A DNA stretch of 64,000 nucleotides from Neurospora crassa OR74A (Eukaryota; Ascomycota; Sordariomycetes; Sordariales; Sordariaceae), in contig NC_026503.1 of NCBI RefSeq assembly GCF_000182925.2, positions 3,100,001 to 3,164,000 on the forward strand, written 5' to 3'. The stretch's first letter is position 1. Each line of letters starts with the position of its first letter. Positions 43,088 through 52,204 of this stretch are shown one piece after another. Below the pieces are notes generated by a model. That model searched no databases and was not told the DNA's origin. It worked only from the letters and a program-made list of their open reading frames with translations. The position numbers and the translations under genes are program-made.

Positions 43088-45847
43088 CTAACTCCAACCC
43101 AGTGTTTCAAGAATGCCCTTGGCCTCAATCCCACTGAAGCCGGAAACCGCGACAGCCCGTGCCTGGCTACCGCTCCGAAGCGACTGAAGACCCTTTGCAA
43201 TCTTCCACGCCTCCTCTTCGCCGACGACAAACAAGAAACGTTTGCCTTCTTGATCGCGAATCGATGTTCGAAGGAGATGCAGACCTCGGAACTTCCATCC
43301 GTCCGCCTCTTGCGAAGCAGCCGACCCAGTCGCCGAAGAGCCCGAGCTATTAGCATTCAGGCCCAACCGGCAGTTCGTACTGCAGCAGGTACCTAATTCG
43401 TTCAGGTAGGCTACAGCCTCCTCGCCATTGAACGCCCTGGTAGCAGCCTTCTCGGCCGCGCGGCGCATGGCGCTGCTTGTGGGCATCATTTTGAAGAGCG
43501 GGTGTGAGGCTGGGATGGCCCCCGAGGCAACCCCTGTGCCGTTAGCGGAGCTAGCAGCGAGCACAGGACACCAGACTTCGACCTGCTTAAGGGTCCAGGC
43601 CTTGATGTCCCACTCTCGTTGGGCAACGCCGCGCACATCGTCATCCACGAAAAGACCTGCGGTCGAGATGCGAAGGATGAGCCCGTCGGTTACGGTGCCG
43701 ACGCCGGAGATAAGCTGCGAGGCAGGGGTTTTCGAAAAGTGGTTGACGAAGTTATATACGGCCTTGATGACGATCTTGCCAGGATCGTCAGTGTGGTATG
43801 GAGCCCGCATCGAAGGCGGAGGGCTGGTGTTGTTGGTGGTGGCAGACTGAGCGTACGAGTCCTCTGAGAGATCCGAGATCGACTTTTTACGGGCCGCGGC
43901 AGGGTTTTTAGGCTTGTCGTATGGCCGGTAGGAGTACTCGTCAGCAGTGCCTGTTGCACTCGAAGCTGGTCTGGGGGGTGCGGGCTTTGGCGATGCCGTC
44001 CTCGCTGCCGCTGGATTAGGCGATTTTGTGGGCGAGTGTGGTGGCGCGGGCGATGCGCGCGGGGTCGAAGTACGAGCGGTGGAAGCATGAGAAGTCTGCG
44101 AGGCGGTGGCCGAAGGAGTAGCAATCGAAGGTGGTCTGCCATTTGGCCACAAGCTGGTCCTTTCGCCAACCTTTGGCATCGCATACGGTGTTTCCTTGCG
44201 CGCAAGCCTCTCCTTCTCCTTTTCCATCTCCTCGTCTTCTCGCCGAAGCTGCTCGAGGCGCTCCTCCCGATCCCTCTGTTCTTGTGCTTCGCGGGCTTCA
44301 CGAGCCTCCCGCTCCCTTCGCCTGATGGCTTCCCGGACTTCACGGTCCTTCGCCTCTTGCCGATCCCTCTCGAACCGTTTCCTTTCCTCCTCGCGTTGTA
44401 TAGCCTCGTCCTTCTGTCTCAGTTCCTCTCGCTCACGGGCTTCGCGCACTTCACGCTCCTTGGCCTCGCGGTCCTTTTCCTCGCGTTCTTTGGCTTCACG
44501 CTCCCTGGCTTCGCGCTCACGCGTCAGCTGCTCGCGCAGGAGCCTCTCCCGTTCACGTTGTCTGGCTTCTTGTTCCAGCTTGATTTGGCGTTCGCGTTCC
44601 TTGGCCTCCCGTTCTCTTGCTAATCGCTCCTTTTCTATAGCAGCGAGTTCCTTGGCCTCCCATTCGGCCTTTTGGCGCAGTTCCTGTTCCACCTTTTCTC
44701 TAATCTCGCGCTCCAGGCACTCTTTCTCCAGAGCCTCTTGTTCCTTGCGCTCCCTCTCTCTTTCTTCCTTCTCACGGGCCTCCTTCTCTCGTTTCTCGCG
44801 CTCACGCGCATCACGTTCTCGGAGCTCACGCAGACGGCGAGCCGCATCATCGCGCCTCTTGAGTTCGGCTTCCCTGGCCTTACGCTCCTCCTCCCGCCTT
44901 CTAGTCTCCTCTCTCGCCTTTTCCCAGGCGCCCTTTGAGGAAACTTCCGACTTGGTTGGATTTTCAGGGTCAAGAGGAGTGGGAGGCCCATGCGGAGGCT
45001 CTTGGGAGTCGACTGACTCCTGTCTAGGCGGCTCCGGCACTGGCTCCTGTTCGTAATCCGGATCATCTTCAGGACGAAGCTCAGGCTCTGGCGGTGGCTG
45101 GGGTCTCGGCTGCGATCTTGCTTGTGTCTTGGAGTGGGATTTAGACTGGGACTTGGTGTGAGACCGAGTTTGGATAGGGGACTGAGGTCTCCTGTGTGAC
45201 CTTGTCTGTGTGGGAGACTGCGGTCTCTTGTGCGATCGAGTTTGTGTTGGGGATTGTGGTCTGTGCTTGGCCTTGGGTTCCGGCTCCGGCTCGGGCTCAA
45301 CATGTGGTTCCGGTTCCGCGTCATTGTGCTCCTTCCACGAAGGACGCGACCACTCATCGGCCGGAGTCTCGGGATCCGTGGGAGGTGTAGGGGGACGTGG
45401 TGGCGGCGCGTGCGTAGACTTGAAGTCTTCATAAGGGGGTGCTGTCTTGAACGCCCCAGAGGCATCGGATTCGCCGGTTGTCTTTTGCCAGTCGCTTCCC
45501 GACCCCAGCTTTATGTTGCTTGTAGATCGGCCGAGAGACCAAGATCCCACCGCTACCACAACCAGGAGTACTGACAATCCAACACTGCCCATCCCGCTGT
45601 GCCACCATGACAGAAAAGCCGGCGTCAGCGCTTTCCTTAGAAGCAGTGCAGCGAGGGTGGAGATGACACCAGCAAAGAAGCTGTTCCATTGCGGTTGCAA
45701 TGATGGTAGGTATAGAAACCCCGCGCCAGCAGAGTGCTCCGGTATGATAAAGACATCGTATTTCCTAGGCGGAAGAGCACTTGAGCCAGCCGATGTTTTG
45801 GGGTTCTTCCCGTGGGGCGGCGGAGGAGGCGGCGGTGCTTCATCCAT
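43088..45847 (-). CDS. Membrane-anchored coiled-coil protein with conserved C-terminal PH-like domain
   Basis: An intronless 919-residue frame starting MDEAPPPPPPPHG. Two hydrophobic segments lie at about residues 53-70 and 85-105 (FFAGVISTLAALLL and VGLSVLLVVVAVGSWSLG). They are followed by a Pro/Ser/Arg region with repeats of the type RPQSPTQTRSHK (about residues 190-245). Residues about 300-590 are almost entirely Glu/Arg/Lys, predicting a long coiled coil or single alpha-helix. A Ser/Pro linker comes next. The folded C-terminal region (about 700-919) includes GLILRISTAGLFVDDDVRGV, WTLKQVEVWCPV and RDQEGKRFLFVVGEEEAWKIA, which looks like a PH-type fold specific to filamentous fungi. I do not recognise the gene. 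A membrane tether with a lipid- or protein-binding end is an inference from the architecture. Confidence 0.85.
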   Translation of the reverse strand: MDEAPPPPPPPHGKNPKTSAGSSALPPRKYDVFIIPEHSAGAGFLYLPSLQPQWNSFFAGVISTLAALLLRKALTPAFLSWWHSGMGSVGLSVLLVVVAVGSWSLGRSTSNIKLGSGSDWQKTTGESDASGAFKTAPPYEDFKSTHAPPPRPPTPPTDPETPADEWSRPSWKEHNDAEPEPHVEPEPEPEPKAKHRPQSPTQTRSHKRPQSPTQTRSHRRPQSPIQTRSHTKSQSKSHSKTQARSQPRPQPPPEPELRPEDDPDYEQEPVPEPPRQESVDSQEPPHGPPTPLDPENPTKSEVSSKGAWEKAREETRRREEERKAREAELKRRDDAARRLRELRERDAREREKREKEAREKEERERERKEQEALEKECLEREIREKVEQELRQKAEWEAKELAAIEKERLAREREAKERERQIKLEQEARQRERERLLREQLTREREAREREAKEREEKDREAKEREVREAREREELRQKDEAIQREEERKRFERDRQEAKDREVREAIRRREREAREAREAQEQRDREERLEQLRREDEEMEKEKERLARKETPYAMPKVGERTSLWPNGRPPSIATPSATASQTSHASTARTSTPRASPAPPHSPTKSPNPAAARTASPKPAPPRPASSATGTADEYSYRPYDKPKNPAAARKKSISDLSEDSYAQSATTNNTSPPPSMRAPYHTDDPGKIVIKAVYNFVNHFSKTPASQLISGVGTVTDGLILRISTAGLFVDDDVRGVAQREWDIKAWTLKQVEVWCPVLAASSANGTGVASGAIPASHPLFKMMPTSSAMRRAAEKAATRAFNGEEAVAYLNELGTCCSTNCRLGLNANSSGSSATGSAASQEADGWKFRGLHLLRTSIRDQEGKRFLFVVGEEEAWKIAKGLQSLRSGSQARAVAVSGFSGIEAKGILETLGWS

Positions 45848-47617
45848 TCCGTGACCAGACCGTAACCGGATAAGTCTGAGTGTTGTTTTCGGAGAGAGAT
45901 GTCGTTAATAAGCCTGCAGACGGTCGCCAAATATGAAGGGGCCTTGAAGTTCGAATATCAGGTTGTTCTATAGTGCTCGTGGGCAGCCATGAAGGCAGCC
46001 AGAAGTACTAGAGAGCGGCAGAAGTCTGCCATGTGTGTGTCAGCCTCAGTCCTCAGTGTAACCCGGAATACGCGAAAGGGACAAAGGCGCAAAGACATGC
46101 AGCAGCTGGCGCACCAGGGCGCTCTTGACAGCTCGCGAAGACGCACGACGTTGGGAGCTCGAAGGAATGGTGGTGGGCTTACTTACATGTCCGGCCTCGT
46201 TGCGATCGAATGTGGTTGTCCAAGGTCAAGATGAGAGAGTTGTAGACTGCAATGGCCGTCGTTAGGTGTTGTCACGCGACCAGCAAGTTGATGTATGGGA
46301 CAAGATTTAATGTCGGTGGCCGGCGCACACAAGCGTTGAAGGGTTCAGGTTGTCCTCTGTCTGGATCGGAGGAGGAAGGAAGGGGCTTTGAAGAAGACAG
46401 ATGGGAAAAAGAGAAAACCGGGAGGCTAGCCACAACAGGAACAGGTTCAGGGCGAGCGTGCATGGTTGCACTTTGTGTGCGACGCCCTCTGCTTGTTGGT
46501 TGGAGTGATTGGGAAACTGCGTGCAAGTGAAGTGGAAGTGGAAGGCGGTGCTCCCGTCCCGCCCCGGCATTGTTTACTTCCTCTACAGTGCCATCCACAT
46601 TGACCGACAGGGGCAGGAACCAGTGGAGTTTTAAGCGGGGTACAGGGGTTGACAGCCTGGCCGTGCTGGCGCAGTCAGCAGCTGAACCGGCATGTGTATT
46701 CTGTAGTGTAGAGCGGTATTCTGTAGGTAGTGTGCCATGTCCCTCTTGCTCCCGGGAAAGCAGGAACCCGTCTCCAATACGATGGTGAAGTAGATTGTGT
46801 CGTATATTCATAATCCGTATATTCCGGATGTGTCAATCAGTTGAATGTGTTGCACAAGTAGTAACAAATCATTCATGTACCGCCAATTCGACGTTCTCAA
46901 AGTAACAGGCTGTGCATGAGACCCTTAAGCGAAGCGCTGACGTGACCAAAGTTTCGAAACATGCCCAGGCTACCCGGCGCGGCTTGGCCCTTCCTCGACA
47001 GTCTTCTCCTCTAACATTCGCCTGTCAGTTAGACTTACATTAGACACGCTTTTGTCCACCGGTCTTCATCAATGAAGCTTTGGGAATCGAATCATATCGA
47101 TTGAATAGAAATTCAGACTCGCAAAGTGACAAGAGAGGAGCTCAACCGTTGCTGGGCAACTAACCTACATCCCCATCCGTGACGTAACAGGGACCTTTGA
47201 TTTTCTGAATTATGGTACAGGGTACGAGGGTCAACCACTGTAACCAGATGGCTGGGAACCTCGGGCCCAGCCACGCCAAGTTGTAGTGAAGGGTATCGAA
47301 CTCTCTGCCTGCCTCCTACAACAGACATGTTTTCGAGCGTACTATGCTTTATGACCTCGGCTTCAGCCAGGCTAAGTCTAGGCAATCAACGATTTGATCA
47401 GAGTTTGTTTTGCGCTATATGATGAGAGTAAGGCTTCCCCGGGTCTTCAACCCAACTGATTGATAGATCCACCACGCTGTAAACTGGAATGAATGACAGA
47501 TATATAAGCCAAACGGTATAATAAACAGGACTCTCACAAACAACAACCCAAACTCCCCGGCACAGAAGAAAAGCAGCTCCGTAGCAAAAGAGTTTGTCAA
47601 GGGAAAAGAGTGATGCA
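45848..47617. other. 1.8-kb intergenic region without a supported gene
   Basis: Upstream region of the coiled-coil gene and 3' side of the Vam7-type gene and its extension. Short open frames lack motifs. No repeats seen. Confidence 0.45.
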
Positions 47618-48190
47618 TCAACCAAATGACTCCGAAGGTTGTCCCAAAAGAAGTAGGCCAAACTCCACCACGCAAGTGAGCACATCCGACAACCTCCCCA
47701 ACACCCACTGCAACAACCAAAACCCTTGGACGCCGGCGAGAACGCCCTTGACACAAAGCAAAAGGAAAGCATCAAACATGTTACCTTCTTCGCCGCCGCC
47801 GCCGCCGCTTCCCGAGGGCCTACCCTTTGCTCTCAATCCTTCATTTCGTTTCCCCTTTCCTTCGTCCCCTTGTTGCTGTTGTTGTGATGCTGTCCTGCTC
47901 TTCTTCTCGTCTTTGGTGCTGCTGTGGTCGTCGTGTCCGTCGTCATCCAATGATAATTCATACAGCCATTGGTCCCGTCGTAGTCGTAAGCGGCCATTTC
48001 GGGGTCTGTGGATAGCTTCGTGCTGGTCTCCTTGCGCCACCGTGGTAGGAAGAGCAACAACCTCCGCCACGGAACCTTCCTCGCTTGACATGATAAACAT
48101 CATCCTGTTGAGACTATCATCGTCGTTATTCTCCTCATCCTCCTCCTGTGTAAAACCTTCATGATCCCACTCGGGAAGCGGCGCCTCACG
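47618..48190 (-). other. In-frame 190-codon extension downstream of the Vam7-type stop codon
   Basis: Directly after the TGA at 48191-48193 the same frame stays open for 190 more codons to a TGA at 47618-47620. The first codons read REAPLPEWDHEGFTQ, followed by an acidic run. The first ATG is at 48101-48103 (sequence MMFIMSSEEG). Residues further on include RDQWLYELSLDDDG, a QQQQQ run and a Gly run, then a C-terminal hydrophobic region (MFDAFLLLCVKGVLAGV and later LTCVVEFGLLLLG) able to form one or two membrane segments. It could be a separate small gene of about 157-161 codons, a read-through extension of the SNARE, or chance open sequence. The protein-like composition before the first ATG argues against pure chance. 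Confidence 0.45.
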
Positions 48191-49369
48191 TCAACCAAGC
48201 CTCTTGACCCGTCCCTTGGCGACCCTCAACTTCTTATCCACTACATCAACATTAGTGTTGAGGTTATCCAGCATGTTCGTCTGCCGCTCAACCTCATCGT
48301 TGATAGCCAGTCCCATCTCCTTCTGCCTCCTGACGATCCTCGCCAGCGCCTCCACCTCCATATCCTGATCACGCATTGTATCCCTCTGCAGCTGCAGCAC
48401 CCCCTCATTATCCAACTCCCTAGTCCTTTCCGTCTCCGGCAACGGGGCACCCAATACTCTCCCTCCTCTCACCGATCCTCCACCAGCACCAGAAGACCCA
48501 GCAAACAACTTGGCCCTCTCCCCGGCCTCCCCGCTACTACTCCCACTCCCCGACGGCCCACTAACCGAAGCCTGCCTCGCCGCCTCCCTGCTCGCATGCG
48601 CCAAGCTCGAACTGAGCTTATCCAACCCATCCCTCTCCACCCTCGCGGCCGCCAGCAGGTCCCTTCGTCTCCGGAGCTCCCCTTCCCCGACCCGTCCACT
48701 ACTCTTCAGAACCCCCAAGCCCTCCTGCAACGCGCCCAGCAAGCTGCCCGCCCTAACCAGCGCCCTCTTGGCCGCCGCGCCCGCCTCCAGCTTCGTCATA
48801 TTCTCCGTCGCCCCATCCCTCCTCCCCAGCGCCACGCGCGCCTCGTGCAGCGCGCCCTTCAGCTCGCGGTGCAAATCCAGCCACGTGCCCGGGTCACTGG
48901 CAGCAGCGAGGTTCGCGTCTTTCAGGCCTATAGCGGGGATTTTCCCCTCGATTCCGCTGCCACTACCCGCAGTACTAGCGGCGGCATTGGCACCGCTAGC
49001 CCCGCCGGGCAGGTTCAGAAACGCGCGCCAGACGGGCGTATCACGCCACCGACGATCGGGCGGCTCGGCGATGGCGCGGAGGTAGCGCTCGAGAGCGACG
49101 CGGCGCTTTTCCGTCAGCTCGGGAGAGTTGACGGTGGATTTGAACCAGTTCTTGGCGGGCAAGGGTTCGGGGGGCGGGGAGCCGACAAGGGAGGTGAGGG
49201 CTTGGTGCAGAGCGAGGAAGTCGGAGTAGCGCTTTTGGACGACAAAGGAGCGGAGGGGAAGTCGGAGAGTGATGTTATAGAGTGTGAAGGGTTTTGAGGA
49301 GCCACCGGATTCGGAAGAGGGGGTGGATATGGAGGTTGTGGGGATGGAGATCTCGGCTGGGGGGGCCAT
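48191..49369 (-). CDS. vam7: Vam7-type vacuolar SNARE (PX domain plus Qc-SNARE motif)
   Basis: An intronless 392-residue frame. Residues about 1-110 form a PX domain with the phosphoinositide-binding KRYSDF motif, then a Pro-rich loop and the segment RRVALERYLRAI. The last 75 residues form a Qc-SNARE helix (DQDMEVEALARIVRRQKEMG, EVERQTNMLDNLNTNV) with the zero-layer Gln in VERQTNML. Vam7 is the soluble SNARE that drives homotypic vacuole fusion and is recruited by PI3P and the HOPS complex rather than by a membrane anchor. The middle region is Ala/Arg/Ser-rich and longer than in yeast. The stop is TGA followed by C, and the frame continues open for 190 codons, annotated separately. The large plus-strand frame over this gene is a shadow of its high GC content. 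Confidence 0.92.
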   Translation of the reverse strand: MAPPAEISIPTTSISTPSSESGGSSKPFTLYNITLRLPLRSFVVQKRYSDFLALHQALTSLVGSPPPEPLPAKNWFKSTVNSPELTEKRRVALERYLRAIAEPPDRRWRDTPVWRAFLNLPGGASGANAAASTAGSGSGIEGKIPAIGLKDANLAAASDPGTWLDLHRELKGALHEARVALGRRDGATENMTKLEAGAAAKRALVRAGSLLGALQEGLGVLKSSGRVGEGELRRRRDLLAAARVERDGLDKLSSSLAHASREAARQASVSGPSGSGSSSGEAGERAKLFAGSSGAGGGSVRGGRVLGAPLPETERTRELDNEGVLQLQRDTMRDQDMEVEALARIVRRQKEMGLAINDEVERQTNMLDNLNTNVDVVDKKLRVAKGRVKRLG

Positions 49370-51183
49370 GGTTGCCGTTGCCGTTGCCGTTGTATATGGC
49401 CGGGATCTTCGGCTGCTTGTTTGCGTGTTGAATTGTTGTTGTCGAGGTTAAAAGGTTCGTGTGGTGTTGTTGATGTTCAAATCATGGAAGGACGACCCGG
49501 CGATGACGAAAGGCAGCAGCTTTCAGGTCACTCGGGGGAGTTTGGTCGTGTGACTGTGACGCGAAGCGATCGGCCGGAGAGAGCGTCGTGAATGTCTTGG
49601 CTTGTTAGGATAGCGACAGTCGACTTGATAAAGCAGGGGTTTTTCGTTGGTAGATACGGATCGAATGGATTTGTCGTGATCTGTGTGGACCAAAGGTCAA
49701 CAGGGCTGGGCTGGCAGGCAGCACTGATGGTAGGTGAATGAATCGCCACGGCAATGCTGTGTGGATGGCTGGGGATGATGGGATGGTTCGTTTCAATGCT
49801 GACGAAGCGCTTCGAAACTGAATGACTTGAACAAAATGGTGGGTATCTCTTGCAAGATCAAAGAAGCAGACGCGAATGCCCAATGCAAAAAATGGGAGAG
49901 AAAGACAAGGGGAAAAAAAAAAGAGGAAGAGAAAATGTGGTGCTATCGATCAGAGGTCGAGATCGATCTGGTGTTTGATGTTGTCTGGAGAATCACATCA
50001 GACCTTCGATTGGGGTAAAATGCAGTGGTTGTTGTCAATGCAGTGCGGTGCAGCTGATCGATCGATTGGTTGGTGGTTGGCCGTGTTTGAAGTTGGAAAA
50101 CCCTCCAGTGTGTCATTGCGTCCATGGACAGCCAGGAAGACGGATGCCCGCGATCGGATGCTTTCTCTATGTATCCAAAGCGTCACTGCCTAACGGAGTT
50201 CGCTGGCATTTACTATCTGGATCAGTTAAGCGCCAACAGACGAACCCAGCGACAGGAACTCTCAGGTCCGGGCACCTTTCCGGCCCCAGCAAGGTACGTG
50301 GCGTGGCTGACGGGTCTCCGAAACGACATGATCCCCACTGTCTACACTACATACTCCGACCCGTCCTTTGTGATCATCTTTCCAGCGGTAGCATCCCGTG
50401 TCTTTTTTTCCTCCCCCAAGTAGAAATATGTTCGCGAATGCGGTGTAACTTGACGGCCTCGGCAACAGCTTAAGGGAGCGATAGATTCCACTTTATAAAG
50501 TTCAGACGCTGTAACACAAATGCACTCACCCCCCCCCCCCCCCCCCCCCCTTCGGGTCAGAAACACGAGGCATCAATCACATTTTACAGACAACCACCAG
50601 CGAGGAAGGATTCTTCTTCTGCCTATAGTCTCACCCCTGCCATCCAATGTTCATCAGGCTCACAGTGCAGGGGAAGAAAATATCCCAGATAGCTTTTATC
50701 TACCGTCAAGTCTTCGTCGTATGTGCGAATTGCAGTGCATGTGGACTATGCTGAAACCTCCCGACTCAGCTGGTGTCCAGGGAGTCATAAAGACCCTTGT
50801 GTAAATATTGCAAATCCGTGCAAAGAGAGGGTATGGAACAGAGGATCAACCCCCATCCCATACATACCACATGCTGTCCGTCCCAAATGTCTAAAAAAGG
50901 TTCCCTTTGTTATGCTTCAAGAGAGCCCACTAGTATCAGATCCGCCCTCTGTTCCTGATACACCACGCAATGTGCCCGTCAACAATACCAACAGCATAGC
51001 GACCCTTGTAGTCCGCAGTTCATGACCCGGAGCCACATAACAACACCATTAATCTTCGGCCTCTGCGCAAATCCAACCCAATCCCCCCACCCTCTAAACC
51101 GCGTGGCGCTACCCTCCGCCTTTCTCGGTGAGCAGGCCGCGTTGCAGTTGTCGCCATAGTCGTTAAACCAGTACGTGATACGT
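49370..51183. other. Intergenic region with a 22-base poly-C run
   Basis: Between the Vam7-type start codon and the EB1 stop codon. No gene is supported. The homopolymer at 50529-50550 is annotated separately. Short open frames near 49500-50500 on both strands lack motifs. Confidence 0.45.
50529..50550. repeat. Poly-C homopolymer of 22 bases
   Basis: Twenty-two consecutive C residues on the plus strand (poly-G on the other), in noncoding sequence. Confidence 0.95.
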
Positions 51184-52204
51184 TTAAAAGGTCTCCTGAT
51201 CGTCGGCGGCCTCGGCGTCGGCCTCGGGAATCTCGAAGCCCTCCTCGGTCGAGTAAAGGATGGCCTGGATGGCCTTGATGAGACCGTCCTCCTGCTTCTC
51301 GAGTTCGGGGTCCTCCTCGACAGCGCTCTGAACAAGAACCTCGATGTCGCGCAGCTTGTGGAAGTAGAAGTCACGCTCGCGCTCCAGGCCGCCGACGGCC
51401 TCCTTGAGAGTTGCGACCTCTTGCTGGAGAGCCTGGGTGGCGGCCGAGTTAGCAGCGGGGGCTCTGGCAGCGACACGGGGACCACCGGTGGGGGTGGCGC
51501 CACCGGGACGTCTCGCGGCAGCCGAACCGGCGGAGGCGCGAGAGGCACCGCTCATGGTGGCAGGGAGAGCGCCACCCTTGCGACGGGCAGCGGCATCGTA
51601 ATCACCGCCGGGGTAGTACTGGTCCCAGAATCTCTTGGTCCACTGCAGGAAGTCGAGGTTGTCCTGCATCTTGCATTTTACGAGCGCCTCGATGGGGATG
51701 GACTTTTCGATCTGGTGCTTGGTGAAGGTGTCTGGAGGAAAGCCGTCGTCAGTAACTCAACTCACTGTGCGGCTTGGCAGGGGAACCGGCTACTCACTCT
51801 GGAGGATCTTGAAGTTCTGAATGTAGGCATATTCCGAGTTCACGTTGAACTTGACGCGGGACATGGGAACATCGCCGAAAATGCTGTCGTAGACCTGGCA
51901 GAGGGCGGCGCTGTTGCGGGCCGGGGGCGATTAGCAAAAGGGGCTCTCGTTCAACGGTCGGGCGCGGGGCGGGGCGGATGGCGATGGAGGGGCATGGCAA
52001 ACTAACCCAGTACCGCACTGCTCAACCTTGGTCAGGTTGAGTTGGAGAAGGCTGTTGATCCATTGAAGGAGCTCTTGACTGTGGACGTTGATCGTGGTCA
52101 GTCCAACATCTCGAAAGTTGGTGTTGGGCCCCGACCTGGCGCGCGGCGTGGCCGGGGCGACAAGCAACACGGGGATGGCGTATTACACACCGTGATTCAC
52201 CCAT
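51184..52204 (-). CDS. bim1: EB1/Bim1 microtubule plus-end-binding protein (4 exons)
   Basis: Exons in order of transcription: 52204-52191 (14 nt), 52078-52007, 51910-51798 and 51731-51184, joining in phase to 248 residues. The assembled N terminus reads [44 protein letters not shown], the calponin-homology domain that binds the microtubule lattice. The CH domain continues to FLQWTKRFWDQYYPGGDYD. A Gly/Ala/Arg-rich linker follows, then the EB1 dimerisation coiled coil with the diagnostic ERERDFYFHKLRDIEVLVQ. The protein ends DDQETF, an acidic tail with a terminal aromatic residue similar to the EEY/F motif recognised by CAP-Gly proteins. The first three exons are small and the initiating exon encodes only four codons plus two bases. 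Branch points CTGAC and CTAAT support the introns. Function: plus-end tracking, spindle and nuclear positioning (family knowledge). Confidence 0.95.

Noticed and set aside
44106-45056. 316-codon Ser/Arg-rich plus-strand frame
   Set aside because: Antisense of the Glu/Arg coiled-coil region of the minus-strand gene.
48161-49297. 378-codon plus-strand open frame opposite the Vam7-type gene
   Set aside because: Shadow of GC-rich codons on the other strand; Pro/Arg-rich, no motifs, whereas the minus strand has clear PX and SNARE domains.
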